Positions 25,116 through 34,975 of a DNA stretch of 64,000 bases are shown here, piece after piece. The notes under the pieces are model-generated. The model had not been told where the DNA came from. It saw only the letters and a list, made by a program, of their open reading frames with translations, and did not search any database. Positions within the stretch are counted from its first letter, which is position 1. Each line of letters starts with the position of its first letter. This DNA comes from Lepidodermella squamata (taxonomy: Eukaryota; Gastrotricha), in NCBI GenBank assembly GCA_047495785.1, contig JBLDXI010000020.1:1116001-1180000 (forward strand), given 5' to 3'. Both the position numbers and the translations under genes were made by a program.

Positions 25116-25545
25116 TCAGTAGTTATAAGCAAAAGCAATGATTCCGATGGTTGCCAAGAGAAGAATACTGGGCGAAGCCACGAAATTTCCAGCATTGCAA
25201 AGATCCGTATTACAGCACGATACCCCTACAGTGGAACCACTGATTGTTATCGTGGATGGGCAAACTGATGTACAATCTCGTGTGTAAAGTGTAGTTGTGA
25301 TGCTACGCGGGAAAATTAAATGTTTTTATTATTTGATACACCCGCATCAGATTGAATTTTACTTACCCAGCCGTCAGAGTAAGAGTCGCCTTGCCGTAGT
25401 AGCAATAACTGACACCAGAGTCGCAAGTTTTCGCATCACCCTGTGCCACACAAGCTGAACAGCTGTAGCATTTCAACGCCGATACATTCGACGCAGATGC
25501 AATGATAAGGCCCAGAAACAAGGTGATTCGCGCAATATTTTGCAT
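25116..25545 (-). CDS. Ly6/three-finger surface protein 1
   Basis: Exons 25545-25367 and 25302-25116 (65-bp GTAAGT...GTAG intron) give 121 aa. After a signal peptide the mature protein starts LKCYSCSACV. It continues with spaced cysteines to CTSVCPS and ends with the LU-domain signature CCNTDLCN. A hydrophobic C-terminus (ILLLATIGIIAFAYNY) fits GPI-anchor addition or a membrane tail. Such proteins act outside the cell as modulators of receptors, junctions or immunity; the target here is unknown. It is the first of five relatives in the window and sits next to the start of the giant lectin gene. Despite the fold name there is no reason to call it a toxin, given the C-terminal hydrophobic tail. 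Confidence 0.82.
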
Positions 25546-27335
25546 TTCAGCAGTGTGATTTGAATAGTGGGTACGTCAATGATGCTCGAGAGCCTCTTAT
25601 CTGGTCGTGAGAGGGCGTCATTCGAATGCTTTTTTTAGTTCCGGCATGTTGAGAACTACAAAAGAGGCGTCGACGTAGGAACACGATTATTTACCTGCTT
25701 GATGCATTTACCATTCAGCATGACCGTCTTTACCAACTAGCGATTCTTCATATTACCTATAAAAAATGTCACGTAAGGCTTGCCAAGATAAAAAACACAG
25801 CTCCGTCATTTTTAAGGCATACTTCGATTATCTAAAATCAAAGTCTATAAGAGTAAATTTAATCATGTGCCAAATTTAGAAAATTCTCTGAATTATTTAA
25901 TGGATTGAATGGCCAAGTAGAGAAAGTATTTTCCTCAACTTTTGAAGATCATTTTCGCCGACGAAAATAGAAAAATCCGGTTTTACGACTTTTTAGCGGT
26001 GACATTTCAGCAAATGAGGGTCATATCATCAGTAGCTTTTCATCTGTGACCAATGAGCAGTGACATTTGAGCAGCGGTCGTTTGTGCGGTGGCGAATCAC
26101 CAGTGTCAAGTCAGCAGTGATTTTATCCCAAATTGATCCCAATTTTTTCAAATTGATTATTTGTATGTCAGTGACATCTCAGCGGAGACAATTCATCAGT
26201 AGAATTAAAAAAAAACATGAAGTGATGAAGTGACACTTGCTCATTTGCCACTGGTGAAAATTCACTGCTATTCTGTCGCCGCTGAAATGTCACTGCTCAC
26301 TTGATTTCAAGGCTTATTCAGATTACTAATAAAAGTATATTATCATGAATTTTCTACTGACAATGTGTCACTGATGAAAAGTCGCGGCCAATTTGAACCT
26401 AATTTGCTGAAGTGTCGCTGCTGAAAAGTCTGACCACGGGAAAATCATTCGATGGCTTTCATAGTTTTCCTTGTTGGAGCAACACTCAAGGATGACTTGA
26501 ATTCTGGAAACATGGATCCTGCCCAGAGTATCATTTCAGTCGAAAATTCATCAACTTTAATGACCTTTTCATTGAAGTGATTATTTTGAATGTTTTCTAG
26601 GTCATATTGGAAAAATTAGATTGGATGGAAATTTTATGGGAAATGTAAAATAGCTTTATTCTGCTCCAGAACCACGGTTAAGGAGCCATGCCCGCAGCGT
26701 AAGTCACCTAGATCCACAAGGGTTCCATTATTTGTTGTTTGACATTGGGGCTGAAGGATCTTTTTTGAGAGCGCAACGACTAACGCGCAAGTGTGCACAG
26801 CGTTTCTTCCTCCTGATACGTCTATACCTCGCGTTCTCATCCAGTGCCACTTGTCTCGGTTCAGCCTGCTCATCCGCGTACAGAGGTGAATAATTATTTT
26901 TCTTATTTATTTACACGACGACGAAAAGACATCTCAGCTTTGTTGACGTTGTTAGACAAGAAACACAAAATCATTGTTTATTGTTTGCTCAGAGCGCCTC
27001 TTGCAAGACATTCCTATATACGTGTGTGTACAGCCGGCGCACAGCTTTTCGCTCAGTTCACCTGGCGTAACAAAAACTACTGATTTTTCAGTAGTCACTT
27101 ATTAAGCGGCTTGTTTACAATAAAAACAATAAATAGCAAGGCGTGCAAATTCCTTGCGTTTTTTGACAGTTTTTACAAGAGAGAAGAGCAGTCAAGTGTG
27201 ATGGCGAGACGAAGATGGGCCGACGGCAGCGGATGAAGTGATGTTGATAGAAACAGGCCAGCATTTCAAGGTAAGAAGATTACAAGACACGAGCAGAAAG
27301 GTAATACGGGATTGGCAGGGGTAGGAGGCCGTTAA
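25546..27335. other. Gene-poor stretch with degenerate repeats
   Basis: No supported gene. A 79-codon minus-strand frame at 26634-26873 has no recognisable features. The middle part (about 25990-26430) is repetitive and is listed separately. Confidence 0.4.
25990..26430. repeat. Degenerate dispersed GTGACATTTCAGC repeats in both orientations
   Basis: The core GTGACATTTCAGC occurs near 26000. Variants GTGACATTTGAGCAG and GTGACATCTCAGCGG lie near 26065 and 26170, and reverse-complement forms GCTGAAATGTCACTGC near 26280 and GCTGAAGTGTCGCTGC near 26405. Copies are imperfect and spaced irregularly, so this looks like a decayed short-period repeat array. Confidence 0.5.
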
Positions 27336-28769
27336 TCATAGCCATAATCTGCAGGAGACAATGAAAGCTGCGGCTAGAATAACTGGCTGAAATGATGTCG
27401 ATTGAGAAGAATTGCACGCATCGCTCTGTTGTTAAATTTAGTACCGTTTGATAGAAAAAAAAATAATGGCAAAAATAGAATAAAACTAACCTGACAACAG
27501 TGGATCGACTTGACGCTGAAAAAAAACAAATCATATTTAAAACGGCAGCTCAACGGAAATGATATTCCCATTTTTTAGGCTCAAACGACCATCTTCAGGA
27601 CTTCTATTCAAAACTTCGAAGATATTTATCGTTGCCATCGCTTTATCATTAGCAATGGCAGTACTCTCTATTCAGCCTAAAAATTATGTTCCAGACGGCA
27701 TGCTTATAGCGTCAAGTATACTAAAATGCTAATATTCGGAAAAATTCATTCCGGTAAACCATGCTTCCTATTAGCTCCCTTGCGCTATTGCCATTTTTTA
27801 ACTGTATACCAAACTTGGTCTAGATGAATACATACAAGAAGCATCCGGAGAGAAAGAGCTATTTCCAAATTCGAAACATTTAACCTGATTTAGGTTCGGA
27901 AAAATTATGGATAGATTCGAAGTTAACTCCAAGTATGCAGGATGGTTTAAGTATGTATAGGACGACCGCTTGAGAATAAGATTGACTCAATTTACAAGTT
28001 CAATCCCTAGAATCTTTAAACCGCCTTAATTTTTGCCTGAAAATCATCGAATTGCCCAACGATTTCTGAGTCGGCTAGAAGCCGTCCAGCTCATCCAACA
28101 GCCGTCCTAAGAGCCAACAAGGGTTCATCAAGCCACCCCCAAGCCACCCCCAAATGTTGAGCTTTTGCGGTCCATTTTGCCCCATTTCGCAGCTACTCAC
28201 CCCTCGAGAGCCAATATAACCGATTCTGCTTCGACAAAACGTCTTAAAATGTTTCGAAAAAGAAGGCATGTCATTTTCTTCTCCGAGCATGAATTCCAGA
28301 GACAATCGGAGCGGACAAATCAAGCAAAGGTAAAAGATAGGTCGCTTATTTCCGCTATAACCAAACCCTTCTACTATTCGGACTTGAAATGCGAAATCAA
28401 TTATGGAATATAAACACGAAAAATGACGAAATTTTCTTTGACGATTAACAATTGAAATCGATAAATATACCTGCTGGTGTAGGTCGGGCACTGCCCTGCG
28501 CAGTACTTATTGATACCAATAGTCGTTACGCCTTGTGTTACAATCGTCACGCATTGCCTTGAGGATGAAATAAAACATTAAAAATCGAGAATCTCAAGCT
28601 GCAAGTGGTGTATGTACCAATAATCGTTGCCGCATGTTGTGAGTGTTCCCGATGTCAAGCTGTCGCAGCCGTTACAAGTAAAGCATCTGAGTGCGTCCGA
28701 ACTTTGGGCCAAAATCAGCAAGCTAGTGCATACTGCTAAGACGGAATTCCACGGGACGAAAGCTGACAT
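27336..28769 (-). CDS. Ly6/three-finger surface protein 2, with a 25-nt microexon
   Basis: Four exons, 28769-28618, 28557-28471, 27515-27491 and 27425-27336, give 117 aa. The first encodes a signal peptide and LRCFTCNGCDSLTSGTLTTC. The second gives QCVTIV...YCAGQCPTYTS, nearly identical in layout to three-finger protein 3 (YCAGQCPSYGSS). The last two supply the SVK-x-x-x-CC and SDACN end of the LU domain and a hydrophobic tail (PVILAAAFIVS). The third intron of the set is long (955 bp); the others are 60 and 65 bp. The 25-nt exon was found by homology to the equivalent small exon of the neighbouring gene, and it restores frame and the CC pair. A likely GPI-anchored extracellular protein. Confidence 0.72.
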
Positions 28770-29736
28770 CTTGATATAATCAAAGTGGCAATCTATAAAA
28801 CTCCTCTAAAAGAAATTCCAAAAGATACAAGTGGCTTATCGCATCGATGAGAGGAGGTTTTTAACAGCTTGTTATCCAAAGGCGCAGAAAACAAATATGT
28901 AAGTGATACCGCGAGCGAAAAAATATTTACTCAGAATATATGCAAAAAATATCTTGAATCAATGGCTCCGGTAGAATTTGCGGTTTTAATACGACGATAA
29001 CACCCGCATGTAACAAGTGACTCAGGGTAGGCGGAAGTAAAAAAACACGTAAATGGATGGCGGTGATATCACTGTGGTTACTAGTACACGCGGATCTGAT
29101 CATATGTCTCATTGTTTACACCGCATTTTGTACATCCAGGTAGCGTCGCTACCTACTACTGCGGCATCTAAGGCGCGTGCCTCGCGGTTTTTGGCAGCGC
29201 GGCGTTTTGCGCTTCAGATGTGCGCCCAAGTGGCGTAAAAGCGGCGAGTCAACGAGCGCGCGCAAATACATTACCGCGCGTGATGCTTCGCGTCAACAGG
29301 CGCACACGTATATGGTAACAAACTTGCTAAATAGCCCATCATAATCGACGATTGTTACACAGCAGCAGCAACAATGTATATAAGTGTATCAACGGCCAGG
29401 TATTATCGCATCCGTTCAATTTTATTAACTATTATTTTTCAATTAAGATACTGCATAAATCAAACATCAAGCGCGATAAGGACAAAAAATTGATTCCCTA
29501 TTGTCACAAAAATAAATCTAACATCTCTGTTATTGATTTGATTGAGTAAGTTTTTTTGCATAAAATATCAGTATTTTACAACATATACTTTCATCGGCTG
29601 AATTCAGATAGATGACGACTTTATGCAAAGGTCGCTAACAACTAGACATAAAACGGGGATATTTCCGAGTAGAAATGGCGTGTGCAAAAATTTTAAGGGT
29701 GACGAAGGAGTGACGGTGTAGGATTGCATATTGAAG
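28770..29736. other. Intergenic stretch with a CpG-rich patch
   Basis: No supported gene. Around 29140-29300 the sequence is rich in CG and GCGC strings, unlike its AT-rich flanks; a similar patch lies upstream of the next three-finger gene. This could be promoter DNA or old repeat. Confidence 0.3.
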
Positions 29737-30201
29737 TTAGAATCGAGCAACGAGGGGGACGAGGGCGGCGATGAGGCCGACCATCGAGGCGACTTGAGTT
29801 GACGCCGAGTTGCACAGATCCGAAGCGCAGCACTAAGAACAAAAATTTCAATATTAAAATCATAAAACTCTTCAATCAACTAACCTTGACAGAGACAGTC
29901 CTGAGAAGTTGGGAAAATAGAAAAAAATTAGTCAATCGTTACTTTTGGGACGCAACTTTGAAACTTACGAGCTTCCGTAGCTTGGGCACTGGCCGGCGCA
30001 GTAGCGGCTGGTCTGGACGCCCGACAGGTATTGCACCTTCATCTCAGCGCACTGGGTGTATTCGTTGCCGCATTGGGTCTGGGAGCCGACGGTGTTCTGG
30101 CAGTTGGTGCAGGTGTAGCACTTGAGGGCGTCGATCGGGGCGAAGAAAACAGCGGCAGCGACGAGGGCGGCTGCGATAATGAGAACAGTTGATGAGGCCA
30201 T
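29737..30201 (-). CDS. Ly6/three-finger surface protein 3, with a 16-nt microexon
   Basis: Exons 30201-29969, 29900-29885 and 29832-29737 give 114 aa. The ATG at 30201 is preferred over an in-frame ATG at 30228 because it directly precedes the hydrophobic signal (TVLIIAAALVAAAVFFAPID). The mature protein reads LKCYTCTNCQ, then CGNEYTQCAEMKV, YCAGQCPSYGSS, then the microexon residues TVSVK, and finally CCASDLCN and a hydrophobic tail. The microexon is required both for frame (phase 2 in, phase 0 out) and to reach the CC...LCN signature. Introns are 68 and 52 bp. It is likely GPI-anchored at the cell surface; the partner is unknown. Confidence 0.82.
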
Positions 30202-31869
30202 GGCGTTCCGCTTTCCAATATTATTCACAAAATCGGCAATTAAAGCTGATTAAGCTCTAAAACGATTGCAACGAAATTCAGATGAATGATGAAAAATGAA
30301 ACATTTGACATAAAGGCAGAGAAACATTCTAAGAGCTTCAACACAAGAGGGGATTGCTCTCAAATGCTGCGCTGTAAAAATTCCACCTTAATGCAATTTT
30401 AAAACAAAACTCAAAACTCACATTTAATTTGGCAACCTTAATAGTAATGGCTACCACAGGAAAAATTGAGAGAAGCTAGGATATGACTTCAAAAGCGCGA
30501 AGGGAACTCGGAAACTTGAATTAGTCGGAAATTGCTCCTCACACTAGGCTGCAAAAACTGATTCTGACGGGAAAAGCTTTGCGTTGGGGGATCCAGTAAT
30601 AAACAGGCTGGAAATTTTTTTGAAGTGCCTGGGTGAGGACGAAGCTCTTCAAAGGTGTGTATATATATTAAAAAATAACTTGCTCGCGGAAGAGATAATC
30701 GGAGTAAATGGGTACAGGCGTATGAAAGCACGTGGTTCTTATAAGGCGAGAGTAGGCGGGCTCTCAATTGAAGAAAGCCGGGTAGGAGAAAAAATGAAGG
30801 GCCGCGCTTGAAATGCGCGTGATGTCAGGGGTGGTGCAAGGGCCACTAATACAAATGACAATTGTCATGGCGGATTAATACTTATTAAAAATGTCGCCAA
30901 GTCGGCGCCGAATTATTACGACTTTATGCTGCTTTGGATGCGCTATTTGCCGACTGCGTGTCCGCGTGCGCGCGCGTACAACGCGCCTCGAGGGCCATTC
31001 GTTTTCGTTTCGAGTAGATAACTGCGGGTCGCACTCTCTCTGCGGCTCGCTTTTTACAGCGCCGCGTGCCTCGTCGCTAATGTGCGCGCGCGAGTCGATG
31101 GACGGAGGCGTAGCAGCGCGCGCCAGCGTTAATTGTTCGCCGTGTTTTTGTTATATCGCCGTCTTTGTTTCGCCGCGCCCGCCTATAATATGCGCCTCCT
31201 ATTATAACATTCAAATAACAATATTTATCGTATCGCCCCTTTTTGTTTGTGCACCTGCTCGTCTTTTATACCCACTATTTATACTATTATATTTTAGATC
31301 TCATTACCGAAACTGCCGGGCCAAGCCCAGTTGCGCCCGTGCGTGCCCGAAAAGGTCCGAAATGTTATATGCCAAGTGGCTATTTCCTGCTGCTACTACT
31401 ACGACGAACTACATTCGCCAGCGTTCAGCCGCAACGGCCTGTCACCGGCCAGACCCGGGCGCTTATTTGACCAGTATCGTTATCGGCAAACCATGGCGGG
31501 TCGAAAAAAAACCGCCGTTTTTTCCAAGCAAAGGCCAGTGCTGTCCACTTTTTACGTAACACAACAATAGGACGCGCCGGCTTTGTTCTCCGCTTGACTG
31601 AGCAAAGAGCAGCGGAATTAGGCGAAAAAAACCCAAGCTCAGTCCGTTATTTTTTTCGAGATTAATCATGCGAATAGATCTCTCCAGAACAAATACAAGA
31701 TGTGACGAGGACAATTGACGTTATGCTAATTGCTGCTATAACGCGTCTTGATGGCCGGTAAAACGAAAGCACTTGACCGCTCTTACTCCAAACACTCGTA
31801 TTGTCCGGTTTAGGATAGTGCAAAAAAGTTGATCGGGGGTGGAATTTTCATTATAATAACCTGATTTAT
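30202..31869. other. Gene-poor stretch including a CpG-rich block
   Basis: The part at about 30930-31560 is CG-rich and carries a 222-codon plus-strand frame with poor amino-acid make-up (long Arg/Cys/Ser-rich runs), no domain and overlapping frames. I regard it as a chance frame in GC-rich DNA. No RNA gene was recognised. Confidence 0.35.
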
Positions 31870-33047
31870 TCAAATATCATCGCTATTCCTATCTGGAAAT
31901 ATTTCAAAATAGCGAGTCACGTGATACGTCGCAGTTATTATACCAACTTGTTCCGCGACGTAGAGAATCCTGTAAACTGCAATCATAGGTGGTAGAATAA
32001 TCGGAATCCCACTTAATTGGATCGCATTTTCAACCAAATCTTTGTCCTCAGCTGTTGGGTCAAAATCTACAGCGATTCTTATGTAGAACTCGTTCAAGTT
32101 GTGCAGCAATCGATGGAAAGACGCCAGTAAAATGGCAATCAGGCTCCAGCTAACCATACTCTTGAAACACCTCCGACGCTGTAAATTCTCCTCCTTTTCA
32201 GTGTAAAACGTTGTTGTTCGACGAAAATGAGCCAAATGCAAACAGGATGCGAAAAGAAGCAAAACTGAAATTAAAAGTCGAAGCAACGATTCGAAGCAAT
32301 TTTTTTAACCTTACAATTTGTGATGCCGATGAATAGAATTTGAAACCAGTGCAGCCAGTGAAGGGCCTTGCCAATGTAATCGTCGGTGTTATAGTAAGAA
32401 ATTGAAGTTTTAACTAAGTTCGTGACGCCATTTTCTACACACCACTCGCAGGTGTAATTCGAAACAGAAAGGAAGGCCAACAGTGTCGAGATTAGGCAGA
32501 GCAAACCCCGCAAAAATGGGTTCGTTATCATTGCCAGATCATTACCTTAATTTAATGGGAAATCTAGGATTTTTCAGCTCAATTCATCAAAATTACCTGA
32601 TTTTACATCAGATCCTGTTAATCGGTTTGTTGAAAGTGATTCCCATAGTGAGCAGCACAAGTAGATTTCAATGAAAACTTCAGCAATTTTCCGCAATATA
32701 TGGTAGGTAAAAAGACTGAAAAAGCACATGGCCATTCCCATTTCGCCTTCGAATCGAATAATGCTTGCATCTTGGCGTAGAAATTCAAACGATTCGCAAA
32801 TGTAGAACATGATCAACGCTCGATAGATGCTTTGAACTGAGGATATGTAGTAGATCGATTTCTTACTTTGACGGGTCCACTGAAATTCCAGAGCTTTCCG
32901 GACGCGACTCAGCAGCCGAAGACAACAGGCAATGGCGACTAGACCAATGGCTGTATGATTAACACCCTCAAGCATCAGCCTAAGCGGCCAATCTCTGCAT
33001 GAGTCAGCGAAACAATCGCACGTCCTATTATTTTCGAAATCCATCAT
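31870..33047 (-). CDS. Unassigned multi-pass (about 7TM) membrane protein A
   Basis: Exons 33047-32597, 32545-32315 and 32264-31870 give 358 aa. The first intron is 50 bp and the second 50 bp, the latter using GTAAGG rather than the neighbouring GTTAAA because only the former keeps frame. The protein begins with a short extracellular Cys motif (CDCFADSCRDW) followed by about seven hydrophobic segments, a conserved FEFLRQDA stretch after TM2, and a C-terminal ITATYHVTRYF segment. The gene at 40.5-41.7 kb encodes a relative with the same CxCFxxxCxxW motif, DFLREDA stretch and ITAAYYVSKFL end. I do not recognise the family. Membrane topology and receptor-rich surroundings suggest a chemoreceptor-like GPCR, but that is inference. 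AATAAA overlaps the stop codon. Confidence 0.7.
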
Positions 33048-33159
33048 AAGGAATGATGAAAAAACTCAAAATCAGCAATCATCTCAGCAATAAGAAATAA
33101 CCGGCGATAAGCACGAACCAAATTTTTATATTAGCTCATTTTTATCACAGCCCATTTTA

Positions 33160-34146
33160 TTAATTGATTAGAGTTACGTTCTCATCTAATGAAACTGTGG
33201 CAATTTTCGGTGACGTCGGCTGCTCACTATCCGAACTGCGCCGTCTGAAAACCCTACTCAACACCACAAAGAAGAAAATATTGAGAGCATTTCCAACAAT
33301 ATGGCAGATAATGTCTATCTCCTTAGCGTCTATCCATTCTAGGATGAATTTCCTTAGTAAAGTGTCTGAGATTGAGCTCAGGCATAGGATAGGAATTTCG
33401 CTTATCGACGAGAACAGCATTAGGACAGCGATTGAAAGGGACATGTTCCTTAAACCAGTGTCTATCGATTTGATTTTCGCGATGAAAGTTGTGCTGAGGA
33501 AAGTTAGAACGACAATAGCTGATAGGTTGAAGAATACCAATCGCATAAACGAGTAGATGACGAACCAGTTGAATTTCGACGACTGGTCCCATCTTACAAT
33601 AGGACATCCGGAGTTGTTATCGATTGAAAGCGCGAACATTCTTGGGATGTTCAGGAACAGGCCTCCGATGCAGATTGTTGCCGAGATCGCTCGAGCTTTT
33701 TCGACACGAAGCTTCTGGGAGGTGACACCCTGCCTGAGACATGGCGTAACTCGCAGCTGGTACCACCAGTCGATGCCAATAGCTACTGTGAAACAAAGAC
33801 ACATCGTGGCTAGATAACTGTGAAGTGGCCAGAGAATATAAATCCGAAGTAGGACTACATCGAAATAGGTCGAAAGCTGATCTGAAAATGCGAAAATGAC
33901 CGATTGCAGACCGCAAACCAATAGCTGATTAGCTTGGAAAAACGAGAGAAATCTGAACAATGTGAAGGTTGAAGTTTTGAAGTTTTTGTAAATTTCGAGG
34001 CGTCGACATGAAATTGCAATCAAGATAGCCAAGTTGAGCAAGAAGCCAGCCGTGCATAATGAAGGGTAGAAAATCGCGTAGAGTAGATATGATCTGTGCT
34101 CTGTCGGCCTTTGATGGCAATCTGATACCATGCCTGCGAGGCGCAT
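33160..34146 (-). CDS. Class A GPCR, peptide-receptor-like, intronless
   Basis: One exon of 328 codons from the ATG at 34146. The frame is open further upstream, but only from a TTG. Seven hydrophobic segments are visible: TM1 about LYAIFYPSLCTAGFLLNLAIL, a TM3 with IDWWYQ where DRY would be, and a TM7 NALNIFFFVVLSRVFR region without a full NPxxY. The segment NIPRMFALSID...GCPIVRWDQSSKFNWFVIYSFMRL aligns clearly with NSPRMFAYTVD...GCKSTRW in the GPCR at 9.9-11.3 kb, which has two introns that this gene lacks. It is probably a neuropeptide-type receptor gene lying 113 bp upstream of membrane protein A on the same strand. Loss of DRY may alter G-protein coupling. Confidence 0.82.
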   Translation of the reverse strand: MRLAGMVSDCHQRPTEHRSYLLYAIFYPSLCTAGFLLNLAILIAISCRRLEIYKNFKTSTFTLFRFLSFFQANQLLVCGLQSVIFAFSDQLSTYFDVVLLRIYILWPLHSYLATMCLCFTVAIGIDWWYQLRVTPCLRQGVTSQKLRVEKARAISATICIGGLFLNIPRMFALSIDNNSGCPIVRWDQSSKFNWFVIYSFMRLVFFNLSAIVVLTFLSTTFIAKIKSIDTGLRNMSLSIAVLMLFSSISEIPILCLSSISDTLLRKFILEWIDAKEIDIICHIVGNALNIFFFVVLSRVFRRRSSDSEQPTSPKIATVSLDENVTLIN

Positions 34147-34975
34147 CGTTTTTCGTGAAAGCTGTGTCAAAAAACTGCTATGTCATTTAGTCTTGAAATT
34201 ATGTGAATTGCACGAAGCCTATTACGAGAGAATTCAACACGCGGTATCGATTTTTCTATATGAATTCTAATTAGCTCGGCTAATGCTGGATCAATGGTTT
34301 GATCTCCGCCTGGATTAAGTGACTGTGACGATATTCGCTGCCCTGAAAGGAAAGCTGGAAAGGATTTCAGCTGTCAGCTTTCATCCTCAAACCATGTCCC
34401 TAATATTTGAAGGTGTACAAAAACGAATGAATTTGGATTTTATTATTTTCCTGTTTTCAAAGATTAATTTTTCTGAAAATCCAGGTTAAGGTGGATGTTT
34501 AGTGCGATTTAGTGCACTGATGCACTCCAATGCTATATTCGATTGATTTCCAGTCGGTTTAGATGCGGCATGAGAGTCGCCATCTCTACAGGTAAACAAC
34601 CCTAAGCTTAGAAAACAATCGCGCGTACCGAAACACCGCAAAACAAGGCCTGCATTTTTACGTCAGTTCGATTCCATTTCCCTAATACTTACTATATAGA
34701 TTATATAACTTGGCCGAAAACACGCGCATTGCCAGAATTCGTAATGATAGGCGCAAGTTTTATTTATCATTTGCGACTTGATCGCGCGTGAATAAAGGGC
34801 GCATCTTTAATTATGCATGCGACAAAGAGCGCCGCATGCGGCGGCGACGAATTTTTACCTGGCGCGCGGCAATATTCACTCCGCCTATATACCGCAGCAG
34901 GCGATAAACAAAAACACAGACTGCCGCTTTCCGCCTTTTGCCACCGAAGAGTTCCGTTATATTCAACATCGGAGG
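34147..34975. other. Intergenic stretch
   Basis: No supported gene. It separates divergent genes and so should hold the promoters of the class A GPCR and the EB-like protein. An open frame at 34817-35191 merges into the first exon of the latter. Confidence 0.35.

Noticed and set aside
30891-31559. 222-codon plus-strand open frame
   Set aside because: Arg/Cys/Ser-rich composition, no domain or signal, several overlapping frames, and location in a CpG-rich block where stops are rare by chance.
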